Shown here: in pieces, positions 21,253 to 32,639 of the stretch
How positions within the stretch are numbered: the first letter of the stretch is position 1
Layout: every line of letters starts with the position of its first letter
Notes under the pieces: model-generated
The model's input: the letters and a program-made list of their open reading frames with translations, nothing else
What the model was told of the DNA's origin: nothing
The model's database searches: none
Made by a program: the position numbers and the translations under genes
NCBI GenBank assembly: GCA_029204225.1
Contig: CM055092.1
Location: 18,066,886 to 18,130,885, forward strand
Direction: 5' to 3'
From: Diphasiastrum complanatum
Taxonomy: Eukaryota > Streptophyta > Lycopodiopsida > Lycopodiales > Lycopodiaceae
Length of the DNA stretch: 64,000 nt

Positions 21253-22436
21253 TTGGCGCTGAACTTTGGCAACAATCACTATGGCCAGGAGACCAAGGTC
21301 CAAAATCGAATCAGTGATTTTTTTCACAATGAGAAGAATGAAGCTAGAATTTGGAAACCAACAAGATACATAAAAAAACTCATGGGTTCTACTACATCTG
21401 TCCTCAAAAGGCATGTTTCAAACAAGGAAGAAGGCAAAGATGACATTCAAATCTTATTGGAAAGCAAAGATCCTTGATTTTGGAAGTGATGAATGGCTTG
21501 CACCTAGTAGTATTGTGTTAGGATCTTTTAGATGCAAATTACTGTTAGATTTGAAAAACTCAATGAAAGCAAGCACTGGATCAAAAGTCAATAGACTAAG
21601 TTGGTTTTTGTCCTTATATGTATTTGTTGATTTCTTTTCAAATGCAAATGTTCATAGAACACCAACATTATTTGTTTGTAAGGATGTGCTAGATGATACT
21701 CTTTCAGATCTGATGGATGTGGGTTGGGAATACAAGGCAGTTGGAGATATTGAATGTAGAATTAAGAAATCTTCTATGATATTTCCTTATCGTATTGCGA
21801 GACAAATGCTTAGTCTTACATTCAGTTACCAGATATGGAATCAAATAAGTGGGACTTGGATATCACTAGATCATTTTCTTCAAATGGATGGTCACACAAA
21901 TCGAAACAAAGTCCACATTTTCAACAATGAATATATGCTAACTATGATTGAAGTGAAGGATCATTGGAGCTTAAGTTATGTTAGACAAGAGCTGGTCTTA
22001 ATGCAGTATGAAATTCTACCTGAACACTCGGATTCATTATCAATGGAAAGCTAGTAGCATTTTATTTTGATTTGCAAATCAATCAATCATTATATATGTA
22101 ACTCTATCCAAAGAATAACCAAACTAACAAGTTGCTTATCTTTTATGCATATACAAAAAAGACAGGAAAACACAACACTCTACAAGGACCCAGAGAGTTC
22201 AAAGTTTGAAACATGGAGAATTAATTTCATTCACATTCTATTTGGTTTGTCATGTTCTAGTGATATCTTGATGTGTAAAATTGATGTAAGAAATAGTGAA
22301 GCATCCAATTTGGACACTATTCTCTATATCAATTAGGAAAGATACTTTAGAACCTTAGAAAGGAGATCTATACTTAGGATGGAGATCATTCGAAAGTTGG
22401 ATCAAAGTAGTATGGTGAAAACTATGCCAAAACTAG
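21253..22436 (+). pseudogene. Unrecognised coding region, probable 3' interior of LTR element F
   Basis: Two overlapping frames (21253-21477, then 21413-22054) look like one protein with a frameshift near 21470: NRISDFFHNEKNEARIWKPT, then SYWKAKILDFGSDEWLAP, then MLTMIEVKDHWSLSYVRQE. A further piece near 22350-22445 (LDQSSMVKTMPKLVEEGV) runs up to the polypurine tract. No domain was recognised. The position immediately before an LTR suggests retroelement origin; a captured host gene is an alternative. Confidence 0.4.
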
Positions 22437-23088
22437 TTGAAGAGGGAGTGTGAGAGATTTCAACAAGTTTAGTCATATTCTGGTAAATTGTTAATATAGG
22501 CCAAAACTCATTTTCCTTAGAGATAAACTTTTGAAGTTATATTAGTTTAAAATACATTCAGTAAATATTTTTTAACAGTGTGGGAAAGTTGATAGTCGAG
22601 TTTGAGAGAGATTCAAATTTGAACTTTGGGTACATTGAATCTAGACCCAAAAATAGTAGGATTTACATTTTGGAGGGAAAGCCAAGTGGCCAAATAGGGT
22701 TTGGACCTGTTATAAAAGGATGTAACTCGTGGAGAGACACATCTTCTCTTTTCTCTCTCTCATTTCATCATTATACCTGGTTCTCTTTGGGTTCTACTAC
22801 TCATTGGTGCACTCTCATGAAGTTATCTTGCAATTCTATGTGTAGAATGATCATTTATTGTTATTTTTGGTTCCACACGTGTGAAATATAGTAGGGTACT
22901 GTAATTGTACGGAAAGCAACTATATTTTATGTTTCGGTTCATGTTTGATCACGATCTCTTAGAGTTTGCATCTCATTTTGTATGTAGATGCTGATTTTTT
23001 TATATTGGCGAGACTGTTGGTTTGCTCCTTATTGTAACCAAAGATCAGGGACATGGATTGGATCTTGAATGATCTGAAATCCTTCACA
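22437..23088 (+). mobile_element. Polypurine tract and LTR of Copia-type family F, copy 1
   Basis: GAAGAGGGAG at 22439-22448 is a good polypurine tract. The LTR follows as TGTGAGAG...CCTTCACA, 22449-23088 (640 bp, TGTGA/TCACA ends). It shares TGTGGGAAA, GTGTGTAGAAT/GTGTAGAAT and GATCTGAAATCC with copies ending at 32118 and 46484. Divergence between copies is substantial. Confidence 0.75.
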
Positions 23089-23092
23089 GATA

Positions 23093-23644
23093 TCAGTTTG
23101 TACAATTGATTCTATGACTTTTCATTGTTCTTCTACAATGTTGATATATGTAGGAAAATGACCATGAATTCACCAAAAATTGACAATCTCCAAACGTTGG
23201 CATCAAGTAGCTCAGCACTCCAACAATAAGGTATTGTGAGACAATGTAGCTAGTTTCCCCATATCTAAACAATTTGCACACATTCAGATGAAATAGCTCA
23301 AACATGAGACAAAACAAGTAAAGTAAACTTGAACAACACTTCCTTGCTACTCCTTTGACCTTACTTGAGTTTAAAGACTCCTGCAAAAATAGATCCATAA
23401 CATCTTTGCCAAATAACTTTCCTTTGATGCTCTTGACTAGCTCCAAATTGTCACCTTTCCTTTTGTGTTGTTGAAGCCCTTTGAGACCAATCTCTTGATC
23501 TTTCTCTTGACCATCAAAGTCATTCAACAAAATTTGTTTTCTAGATCCATCACTTGATTTTACAGCATGAGAACCATGAGAATCATTATCCACTTGCATA
23601 GCATCATCTACACAAGAAGATTCTCCAAAACAAAGTCGTGCCAT
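23093..23644 (-). pseudogene. Retroelement coding fragment, inverted partner of 31025-31414
   Basis: A 183-residue minus-strand frame. Its middle (GLKGLQQHKRKG, LVKSIKG, FGKDVMDLFLQ, CCSSLL, LMFELFH) is shared with the plus-strand segment at 31025-31414, which precedes an F LTR. Here it lies tail-to-tail against an F LTR, so the region has been rearranged. No domain was recognised; retroelement origin rests on repetition and on the neighbouring LTRs. Confidence 0.45.
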
Positions 23645-25310
23645 TTTTCTAGGTTTTGTCTTATTTTTTTATTCTTGCAGGAGATTGTTGGAGATCTTCT
23701 CACATATATCAATTCCATTTGTTGCATTCCAAGTATGATTCTTTTGTTCTGTTATGTGCAACTAAGATTTCTTTCGTTGTAGCTTTTTCTTATATACTAT
23801 CTTCCTTGAACTGTATATCTTGTGTAGTTAAACACAAATATGTGTCTTAGTGATTCACAATCGTGAGAGAGTGAGAGAGGAAGAGAAGGATGTGTGTGTG
23901 AGACAGAGAAAGCAAAAAAAATATAGATAGAAGAGTGTGATTCAATGTTATGTTCTTTGTAGATTTTATGGTTTAAATTTTAAGCACTCTTATGTGTAGC
24001 ATGAACCTTGCATTTTGTGGCATTCTACCTGATTGTAAACCATTGTAAACCTTGTCTGTGAGCTCATTCCTGGTCCTATTCGCCCTACGTGGATTAGGCA
24101 CAAATCTACGGCCTTCTGAGATATCTACCTATGGCCAGTACACCATCTGTGCTTATGTTTTTAGACCTGTAAAGTATGGCATCTCCTTGTGGCCCTTTGT
24201 CAGGGTTTTATGGGGACCTACAAACCCTAAATTATTTGCTTACCTGAGTAATCAATTGTGTACCTCATTACCTAGCAAAGGATAGAAGCAAAGTGGAAAA
24301 CATAGTAGAATCAATTGAAGCATTCATGACTAGCACTTCTTCACTTTCCAGCTATATGCATATGCACTCACGAATAGGTATGTGTGGTAGGTTGGTGTGT
24401 TGCTTAATAGTGTTCATAACACTATAGCGGGGTTTTGGTATGATTATGAAGCCAGCCATTGGGTTGCTAGTTCGGATATTGCCATAGATTATACTAGAAG
24501 GTAACTTGAGTTCGAACCCATTCACCTCATAAGTAATCCATCTCAAATATTCTTTTCATTGATATAAATGTTTTTCATTTACTAATCCTTGTCTTCTCTC
24601 CAATCAAGCAAACTTAATTTGATTCAATCTTTGATGCAATTGCCATGATTTATCTACAAAAGCTTGACCATCTTTTTCAATGGTTTTATCATGATAATGT
24701 ATGTGGTTTTGGAAATATATAATATATATATATAGCTCTAATGGTGTTTTTCAACCACTTTGAGTGGTAGCTTTTCCATGTTTTTCAATGGATTAGCAAT
24801 ATGGAATTTATTGTGCTTGTAAATTGCCATTACGTTTGTTAAGCATAGAGCATATTCTGTAAACCAAAACAAAGACTGAAATCTATTTTATGTTGACTGT
24901 GTTTTTACCTCAGACAGTAAATCAGTGAATTATTACTGACTGTAAAACTATAGTTCTTACTACAGAAGGTAAATTCGTTAGTCATCTACTGCATTACACA
25001 TTTAGTATACATAGACAAATCAGATTCTCATTCTTGAATTCCATTCATAGTCATTGAAATAATACACAGAATAACATTTACTCATCTTCTATTTGTATTA
25101 TGAAGTGATTCAGGACATGAGTAAAAACAGAGGTGAACAATAAAAATTCCTCAATCTTTTTACTCTGACTTAAATTTCAAGGACTGTCCATAGGCTAAGG
25201 TCTTTTCTTCAACAGGCATCCGTTTCTTTAATATCTTCATTTTTGTGGTTTTTCACTTTATTTCCAAACTGTCGGCTCCCATCTTATTCTTTACCGGGTC
25301 ATCTTCTTCA
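23645..25310. other. No gene seen
   Basis: AT-rich sequence with a GA-rich patch (23865-23930) and an AT run near 24718-24740. Open frames are short and lack recognisable content. Confidence 0.45.
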
Positions 25311-25860
25311 TTTTACCAATGAGTTTTGAAGCAAGAAGAAAAAGAAGGGGGGGGGGGGGATCGCTGAAGGAAGGAAGGATACAGACAGAGCAGCAGAGAG
25401 AGATCGGGTGAGAGAGAGAGAACTCTTGACAGACATCGGAAAGGGAGTGATAGGGAGCGGCTGACTGCGAGGAAGAGGGAGCTGGAGTGCTGAGTCAGAG
25501 ACGGATGGCGAGTGCAGGCAGGGAGAGACAGATTTTGAAAAGGAGTTGGTGGACAGAATCGTAGATGGAGAGTGCAGATGGGGGCGCAGATAGCTAGAGA
25601 GCAGGTGCGCAGATGCATGAAGAGCACAGGCAAGCTGAAGAAGGAGAGAGATCGTTGGAGGAAGGGAGGGAGTACCTGTGAGAGAAATCCGAGAGAGAGA
25701 GAGATATGAGCGTAGTTAGAGGGGAATAAAGATCATTGTGGGAGAGTGGGAGAGATAAGGGAGTGGCTGACTATGAGGGGCAGAGAGAGAGAGAGAGCGG
25801 CAGGTAGAGAGGGAGAGTAGGTGCGCAGAGGGATGAATAGCGCAGTAACAGAAGGCAACC
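25311..25860. repeat. Purine-rich (GA/GGA) low-complexity region with a 13-G run
   Basis: Long stretches of AG, GAGA and GGAAGG variants, including 13 consecutive G at 25347-25359. The phrases GGAGAGTGCAGATG and GGTGCGCAGA recur, so it grew by local duplication. Frames on both strands are low-complexity artefacts. Confidence 0.7.
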
Positions 25861-27440
25861 ACCTTCTTGTTTCTCTTATGGTATCCAAGAATCAGCACAA
25901 GTAGGAATCCTAGTATTCTTTTCCGGATCTTCACGACTGCAGCTTCTTCAACAATGGATTTACCTTTCTCTACTCACTCAAAACAAAAAACAAAATCCTT
26001 GGTTGAATGCAGTAATGTTCTCTCCACTCATTGTAGGAATGCACTCTCTTCAAAATGAATGATCGCTCTGCTCATTGAATGCAAGGATGAAATCTTCTGA
26101 TCATTGAATGCAAGAATACTCTCTTCACCAAAAACAAAAACTCTCCTCTTCTTCTCTCTGCAGACTGAATCCCTCCATGCTTCTCCCTCCAATACCTCGT
26201 GAGAGAGAGAGAACAAGGCAGTTACCAACCTCTCACTTTCAAACACCATCCATTTTTGGCTTTCCATTGAATCCATTTCATAGAATTCGACTTTACTCAT
26301 TCTGATAAAAAGTTTCAGGTCCATTTGACAAGTGTCGATTAAGGATATGTGGGCTCTGAATTATCGAAGAGTCCATGGTAGGACCTCTTCCAACGACTTT
26401 TAGATGTGTATTTTATTCAAAACTAACCTTCAATAAGATTATAGCACCTTTCACATCATTTCTTTGTTTCATTTTGAAAACCATAACATGAATATGCATT
26501 TGGCCTCTCAACATAATTTTGAAATTGATCATCCTAGTATATTTCAGTCATTCCCATTGTTTTGACCTCGTCAATTCTTTTCTTCCAAGACACCTGAATG
26601 TCTTATAAGCATTTTTACTTGCTTAATTTTATTTTGACTGCTATATTTTGCAGTGTCCTCAATCGATAAGGATTCATCGATTTTTATCCAAAACCCCTTC
26701 AATTGTGAAGCAATGTTACTAAATCCTTGATTTGAGCTAGAACTGCAAATTGTCTTTGATAATCTTTGATGTATCATGGTTAGTTACTATTTGAACGATT
26801 TTGTTGCCAAGATATTTTATTTTGTGGAATCTTTTTGGACCTTATGATAAGGTCATGGTCCTAATTCTTCAAGGACATCCCTAATCTTCAAGAGGGTATT
26901 ATTTGTCACGATCATTGATTTAATTGTCGTATTTTCGCTGGTTTGTTGTTTTCGTCTTCAACTGAACTTTGATTGTCATTGTTTGTAGGACCCTTAGCCT
27001 TTGGACCTTTCCTTGAAACTTAAGTCAGTGCCTTAAAGGTACCTGGGCATCTTTTATTAATCATGATATAAAGTACATTTCATCTTTACAATATGGTGAA
27101 AAATTGTCATTTAATAAAACTACTTAGCAATTGTCGATATTATCATTCATCAAAGTCACTTATGAGTGTTGCTAAAAATATCTTTTTGCTATTTAACAAA
27201 CTTACTAAAAATAGTAACATAGTAAAAAAAACTCTAATTTGTTTGATATAACTGTCAATTATGACATATGAACATGCCATAGAATTTCATAGCTACTCTT
27301 TAACATAGCCACATTCGTATATCAGTATAAAGTGGCATAATAGCAGGTTTTGCACATATGAGATACATCTAGCACATTTTCTTCTAGAAAATCAGCATCA
27401 ATGATTGTAGTTGCTGAAATTTTGAAATTTTAACCAGAAA
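25861..27440. other. No gene seen
   Basis: 25861-26330 has short Ser-rich frames on both strands with local repeats of GAATGCAAGAA. 26330-27440 is AT-rich. Nothing attributable to a known gene or element. Confidence 0.4.
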
Positions 27441-28585
27441 AATGCACTACATGTTCCCCCCCCACTTAAATGTGAAGCGTCCCTGCGTACAGAGGGAATA
27501 GTCTTTGACATTTGATTTTGTATCATAAAGCCATTGATTTAGCTTTATGATCTTTTCATTTTTTCAGCATCTCAAGGTTTTCTTCATCAATTAATGGGCT
27601 CAGCACACAATATAGTGTGATGCTAAGCATTATTATTCAACAACATGAATCCAAAGGCCATTGATTCAACCTTTAGATCTTTCAGCAACATTGTCTTTAT
27701 CCAGAATGAAAATCCTACATTACATCCAACCCGTGTCTAAAGAAAATATGCTCCCACTCCCATCAAATATAATGTAATGCCCATCATCAAAACCATGCAT
27801 TGTTGGGAAATGTTGATGCAATCTTCATTGTCGTAACAAGATATGAATGCGGTTTCTCAGCTTTGTGTCTAGGTCTTCATATAATGTAGTGCATGCAATG
27901 CAACCTATTCTAAAAGTTGGATCTTCATCATTCACATTGTGAATATATCTCATTCTCATAAAAAACCTGTTCACTCTCTTAAATAATAGGTAGATTTTTA
28001 TTATTTTTTTCAAGCAAATATTCATGCTATACCTCACATTTCTACTGTCATAGATAGATTTTGAATGAGATCTGATATTTTCTATTCTTACCAAAGAAAA
28101 TCTATGATCCATTATAATTCTCAAGACCTTATGAACAACAAAATAGAAAACACTCATCATATTCTCTCCACTCATTTTTCCACTCATCAATCAAAAGATC
28201 TCACAAATACTCTCAATAAAAGATCCAAGATGGTCTTCAGCAGCAATAGATGTCTTCGACATAGATCCATAATCATCAATAAGTGTTTTTTTTTTTTTCT
28301 TCACTCACCTCCCCACTGGTAATGTTTTATCCATTCCCAATCTTTATATTTCCTCTCAATACAACCCTCATGACACTATTCAACAAAAATGCCCATCCAA
28401 GGCATCAAAACATTGCATCCCATCTTCAGATCAATGCATAGTGCAAGTAGACATTGAAATGCAAGGTCTTAGATTTTTCATCAAATGGATGCATACACCA
28501 ATGTGTCTAATTGATGCAAGTGTAAATTGTGGGTGTTATGCACTTATTAAATGTATCCACATATATACACATATAGATATTTATT
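27441..28585 (-). other. Possible retroelement end, otherwise empty
   Basis: On the minus strand GCTTCACATTTAAGTGGGG (about 27456-27475) resembles the end of the Ty3-like unit at 45820-45840 and could be a polypurine tract. The rest, to 28585, is AT-rich, with short frames and an unrecognised GCATCAA/CAATGCAT texture. Low confidence. Confidence 0.3.
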
Positions 28586-29065
28586 TTACTCGAGAACCGT
28601 TCTGCACTCATCTGTTCGAGGCGTAAAACTTCCAGAAGGGCTCTGTACTTTTATTCCATCATTATCAATGAAAATTGGATTTGCCCCTTCTAAGAATTTG
28701 TGTTGGAACATTTCGTTCAATATTTTTCTCTCTACTATTTGTTCATCTCTGATCCGAATATATAACATTAAATCAAAATTCTTTTCCATGGATACATTGG
28801 GATTACACCACCAACGTTCCAACTTAAGTTTTTTCGGTTTACATTTGTAACCCCATGGTCTTTCCAACCATAAATATAAATAGTTGACATAATGTTCTGC
28901 CAATCTTACTAATGAACTGCTATTAAATCTTGACCATGAATGAAGCATTCTTAAACTGGCACACACATCAGTATAGGATTTGAATGATCCCGGAATTATA
29001 GGCCATCTGAAAAGCAAATTCTTAGACTCACTGGTAGATGCCCTTAACTCCAACTCTTGATGCAC
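28586..29065 (-). CDS. Unknown protein encoded downstream of a Ty3-type gag
   Basis: A 159-residue minus-strand frame. An in-frame extension upstream (29066-29290) reads RQKCASFSTDLKNYKQKEEK, then a stop or missing base, then YVIYIPLPEFPIVHQELE. It is rich in aromatics and Arg (LLFRWPIIPGSFKSY, LYLWLERPWGYKCKPKKLKL, RWWCNP). No protease, RT or integrase motif is visible and no family was recognised. It shares strand and spacing with the GAG at 29381-30424 and is probably the second half of the same element's coding region. Confidence 0.45.
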   Translation of the reverse strand: MHQELELRASTSESKNLLFRWPIIPGSFKSYTDVCASLRMLHSWSRFNSSSLVRLAEHYVNYLYLWLERPWGYKCKPKKLKLERWWCNPNVSMEKNFDLMLYIRIRDEQIVERKILNEMFQHKFLEGANPIFIDNDGIKVQSPSGSFTPRTDECRTVLE

Positions 29066-29380
29066 TATAGGAAATTCAGGAAGAGGAATGTATATAACAT
29101 AATTATCAAAATGTTCATAACAATTTCAATCAACAAATATTTCTTGTTCGTACACCAGGGTGATAGGAAAACTGCTTTGACTTGTTATTAATTTTTTGTT
29201 TCTTTCTTCTTGCAAATTTTTTTCTTCTTTTTGTTTATAGTTTTTAAGATCTGTAGAAAATGAGGCACATTTTTGTCTCAACATAAATATTTCTTCAGTT
29301 TGTTGACAAAAATCAAATTAGTAGTCCTCAATTTTTCTTCATATATGGATGATTGGGTTCTCATTTCTAATTCTAATGAC

Positions 29381-30424
29381 TTATATGCTCTTTTTCCTTT
29401 CACATTCTAGGGTAAGACTACTGATTTCATTATCTTTTCGTATTATAATATTTTTAATTTTTCTAATCTCATTCTTTAGCTCTTGAATATCATTTCTTCT
29501 TTTTTTTCTATCACTTAGCAAAAATTCCATCTTCTTATCCTTCCTCATATCTTGAGGATTTTCTTTAAGAGGAATAGTAGTACGATTTTCATCATCTGTA
29601 AGTGGTATTATTTTTGGTTCTCTATTCATTGGAATAGGTTGTTTAGGTATAGATGTATCTCGAATATTATCAACCTTTTCTGTTTCATTTGAATTCATTG
29701 GATGGTTATTTACATCACAAGGCAATACCTCAGTTTCAAGATCCATCACTTGATCTTGAATAGAAGCAAAACTTATTCCCATAAGTGAACGATACTCATG
29801 GTCATTATTCTTGGAATCCATTAGATGTCCTAAAAGATGTAGTATCGGTATAATTTGATTAGCATAGCTGATTTGTTTGTATCTATCCAAAAAATTGGTT
29901 TTCAATTTATCCCAAATAGATATTTTACTATAATTCAACTGTGAATACCATTCTAGAGCTAACCCCTCTAAAGTAGCGGGAAACAGTCTAAACATATCTT
30001 CATCATCATCTTCTAAATGTGCTCGACACACATTCATGAATCTTTGAATATGTAAATTTGCATCCTCATTTTCTCTTCCTTTAAAAATTGGAAGGATTGC
30101 ATGAGTCCTCCCATTTTTATTTCTTCCTGTGTTTCTTCTAGTTTTGGATGAGTATGATATACTACTTGTGTTATTCTTGTCATTTGTGTTATTTGATAAT
30201 TCTTCCTCCATTGTTTTTGAATTTTTTATGATCTTATTTGAATCTTTTATTGATGATGTCTTATCTGGTGAAAATGCTCTTTCTTTTGTTATTGGTTCAC
30301 TTATGCTGTTTATAATTTCTCTACTTTCTCTAGCTAGCTTCTCAAATATTTCTTTTCTCCAAGCTCTTTCTTGAGCTCTTCGATCTCTCTCTTCTCTTTG
30401 TTTGTCAAACTGAGTATCACTCAT
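29381..30424 (-). CDS. Ty3-type GAG polyprotein (Retrotrans_gag-like)
   Basis: A 347-residue intact frame that starts at 30424. Residues 1-95 are charged, Asn/Ser-rich and Arg-rich at the start. Residues 110-190 carry the capsid-type pattern of Ty3 gags: LPIFKGRENEDANLHIQRF, MFRLFPATLEGLALEWYSQL, IWDKLKTNFLDRY. Residues 300-347 form a Lys/Glu-rich probable coiled coil (KKRRNDIQELKNEIRKIK). No zinc knuckle is seen. No pol domain lies downstream within 2 kb, only the unknown ORF at 28586-29065. That fits a gag-only, non-autonomous (TR-GAG-like) element. Flanking LTRs were not identified. Confidence 0.75.
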   Translation of the reverse strand: MSDTQFDKQREERDRRAQERAWRKEIFEKLARESREIINSISEPITKERAFSPDKTSSIKDSNKIIKNSKTMEEELSNNTNDKNNTSSISYSSKTRRNTGRNKNGRTHAILPIFKGRENEDANLHIQRFMNVCRAHLEDDDEDMFRLFPATLEGLALEWYSQLNYSKISIWDKLKTNFLDRYKQISYANQIIPILHLLGHLMDSKNNDHEYRSLMGISFASIQDQVMDLETEVLPCDVNNHPMNSNETEKVDNIRDTSIPKQPIPMNREPKIIPLTDDENRTTIPLKENPQDMRKDKKMEFLLSDRKKRRNDIQELKNEIRKIKNIIIRKDNEISSLTLECERKKSI

Positions 30425-31024
30425 TCAAGACATTCATGTGGTTTACTTTGAGTGACTTCCCGTCTACTTCAAAAGAGCACCTTAAGGTTATGATGGTGGG
30501 GCTAGGCTTCACACCTACACCTCTCTGTCCAACACTATACCTTAATCAGCATCACTGATTACTAGATTCTGCTCTACTCAATCATCATAACAAAGTTCCT
30601 TCCAAGAATTCACCAATATTATCACTTAATATCATTCGTCCAACATCATCAAAACATTTTTATCATAGTATAGTCAATTTTAAAAATTCCAACTTTTTTG
30701 CTCATTGACTTAACTAATGTTTATAGATTGTAACTATTAAATTCCTGAGATTCTGAAGTATGACAAGTACCGAACATGTAAATTTGAGCTATTATGCGGA
30801 AAGTTCCTGTTTCAAAGAAAAAGGTAAGTTTTAGATCAAACTCTCTTGGATCACCAAGATGCATAGAATTAGCTCTTATATTAAATAACTCCTGATAATA
30901 AAAAGAGATTTCTGCTTAAGGAAAGCATATTCCCAAGTAAAGTAGTAATGGTCTATGGGTTGAAGTTATTCATCACAAGCAATCTCATAGATCTGGAAAA
31001 GAGGTCTTAGTCAATAGCTTTCAT
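30425..31024. other. Upstream region of the gag element; no gene seen
   Basis: May contain the element's 5' untranslated region or LTR end (reading leftward). A primer-binding site was looked for and not recognised. 30640-31000 is plain AT-rich sequence. Confidence 0.35.
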
Positions 31025-31500
31025 CAAAAGGAAGATGAGGAGGTTGGTCTCAAAGGGCTTCAACAACACAAAAGGAAAGGTGGCAAATTGGAGCTAGTCA
31101 AGAGCATCAAAGGAGACTCATTTGGCAAAGATGTTATGGATCTATTTTTGCAGGTGTATGAAGAATCAAGTAAGGTCAAAGAAGCAGCAAGGAATTGTTG
31201 TTCAAGTTTACTTATCTTGTCTTATCTCATGTTTGAGCTATTTCATGTGAAATTGTCAAGATATGGTCAAACTATTTACATTGTTTTGCATCATTTTGAT
31301 GTCGGAGTTATACTAGCATTCTTGGCTAGTTCTACCGATGGAAATGAAGCTTTTGGAGGTTCATTATGTCACTCATTCATGGCCAAGTCATCAAGTGTTG
31401 ATGATATCTTGTAGCAAGATGGCAATGGAGGCTCATTCATGGAGTTTTATGGTGGAGACATAGAAAGGACAAAGTTGGAGGAGACAAGCAAGCAAATGGT
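31025..31500 (+). pseudogene. 3' interior coding fragment of LTR element F
   Basis: Plus-strand frame with GLKGLQQHKRKG, LVKSIKGDSFGKDVMDLFLQ and LSYLMFELFH, homologous to the minus-strand frame at 23093-23644. An in-frame stop follows VDDIL (31412-31414), and coding-like sequence continues (FYGGDIERTKLEETSKQ) up to the F LTR. Placement just upstream of the LTR suggests the 3' end of the element. Function unknown. Confidence 0.5.
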
Positions 31501-32118
31501 CATTACTCACATTAATTGGTTGTTGTCCATATTAGGCCAATATGCATTTTAGACTCTGAGATAAACTTTATAAAAGTTATTTTAGTCAAAGTTTATTTGA
31601 ACTACTTTGGAAAGTGTGGGAAAATTAGGAGGTCAAGGTTGGACACATTCTAATTTAAATGTTAGATACATTAAATCTAGTATATTGTTGATAAGGTTTT
31701 TCAACTAGAAGAGATTTGGAGGGAAACCAAACTCATTAATGAGACATGGATCTGCTATATATAGTTGTACACACGTGGGAAGAGTTACATTCTTTATCTC
31801 TTTTCTCATTCGTGCTTGGGGTTTCACACTCATAGGTGCACATTGGTGGTAATATCTCAACTTTTTGTGTGTAGAATCAAATTGTATGATGTTTGTTGCA
31901 TTCACACATGTGAAATACAGTAGGTTATTGGTTTTGTATGTACAACAATAGTACTCTATCATTCATATCTTATTTTGTCAAGATCTATTAGAGTTTGAAG
32001 CTTCTATGTACTGATAGAGCTAGTTTTCTACATTGTCAATGGTGCTAGATGTGCTATATTTCATATCCATAGATTAAAGAGACATATTGGATCTTAATGA
32101 TCTGAAATTCTTCACAGT
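31501..32118 (+). mobile_element. LTR of Copia-type family F, copy 2
   Basis: Homologous to 45930-46484 and, less closely, to 22449-23088: TGTGGGAAAATTAGGAGG at 31617, CTGCTATATATAGTTGTAC (TATA) at about 31752-31770, GTGTGTAGAATCAAATTG, and the end GATCTGAAATTCTTCACA at 32118. No primer-binding site follows, so this is a 3' or solo LTR. The left edge is approximate. Confidence 0.75.
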
Positions 32119-32440
32119 GGCCTAGTCATTATAGATTCCTACAATATTGGCAGAAATGTGTAGTATAAAAGATATATTGTTCTTCCATAGAGAGATAAAT
32201 CTTTTTTGTTGGATTATAAGTGTAAAATGGATAATGTCGAAGGTAAGGTGTGTGATATTCAGAGCTAACCACCACAATGACAAGGCTGGTTATCCACAAA
32301 TATTGGTTTAAATTGGTATCCAATAACACCATTGTGAAACAATATATGTCATCTTTTAGACAACTAGGATAAACAGTAAGCAACCTTTCTTATAGAGACA
32401 AGCATACAGATTCAACCAAATAGAATAAAAAAAGGTTGCT
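32119..32440. other. No gene seen
   Basis: AT-rich; loose similarity around 32290-32350 to the complement of 23160-23260 was noted but is too weak to define a repeat. Confidence 0.35.
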
Positions 32441-32445
32441 TGATC

Positions 32446-32520
32446 ACTACAAGAATTGTTGCGATTTCTAACGGAATTTCTGACGTAAAATCTCGTTTAA
32501 ATTTTTTTTTTGATTGACGC
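32446..32520 (+). mobile_element. Lone CACTA-like terminus
   Basis: CACTACAAGAATTGTTGCG starts at 32446, followed by the paired subterminal-like motifs TTTCTAACGG and TTTCTGACG. This closely resembles the canonical plant CACTA terminal inverted repeat CACTACAAGAAA. It is a different family from the element at 250-10710. No TTCTTGTAGTG partner was found to the right in the window. Confidence 0.5.
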
Positions 32521-32639
32521 AGGTGTCGGAAAACGCATGGCAATAAAGTTATCAAAATGTCAAGTTAGTGAATAAAGTTGGGTTTCCCTCCAATTTTGAT
32601 GGTTCCCACACTTTTTTAAATTTGAATAAAAAGAGAGGC

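Noticed and set aside
25313-25633. A 106-residue Ser/Leu/Pro-rich minus-strand frame
   Set aside because: Lies entirely in GA/GGA low-complexity sequence; composition explains it.
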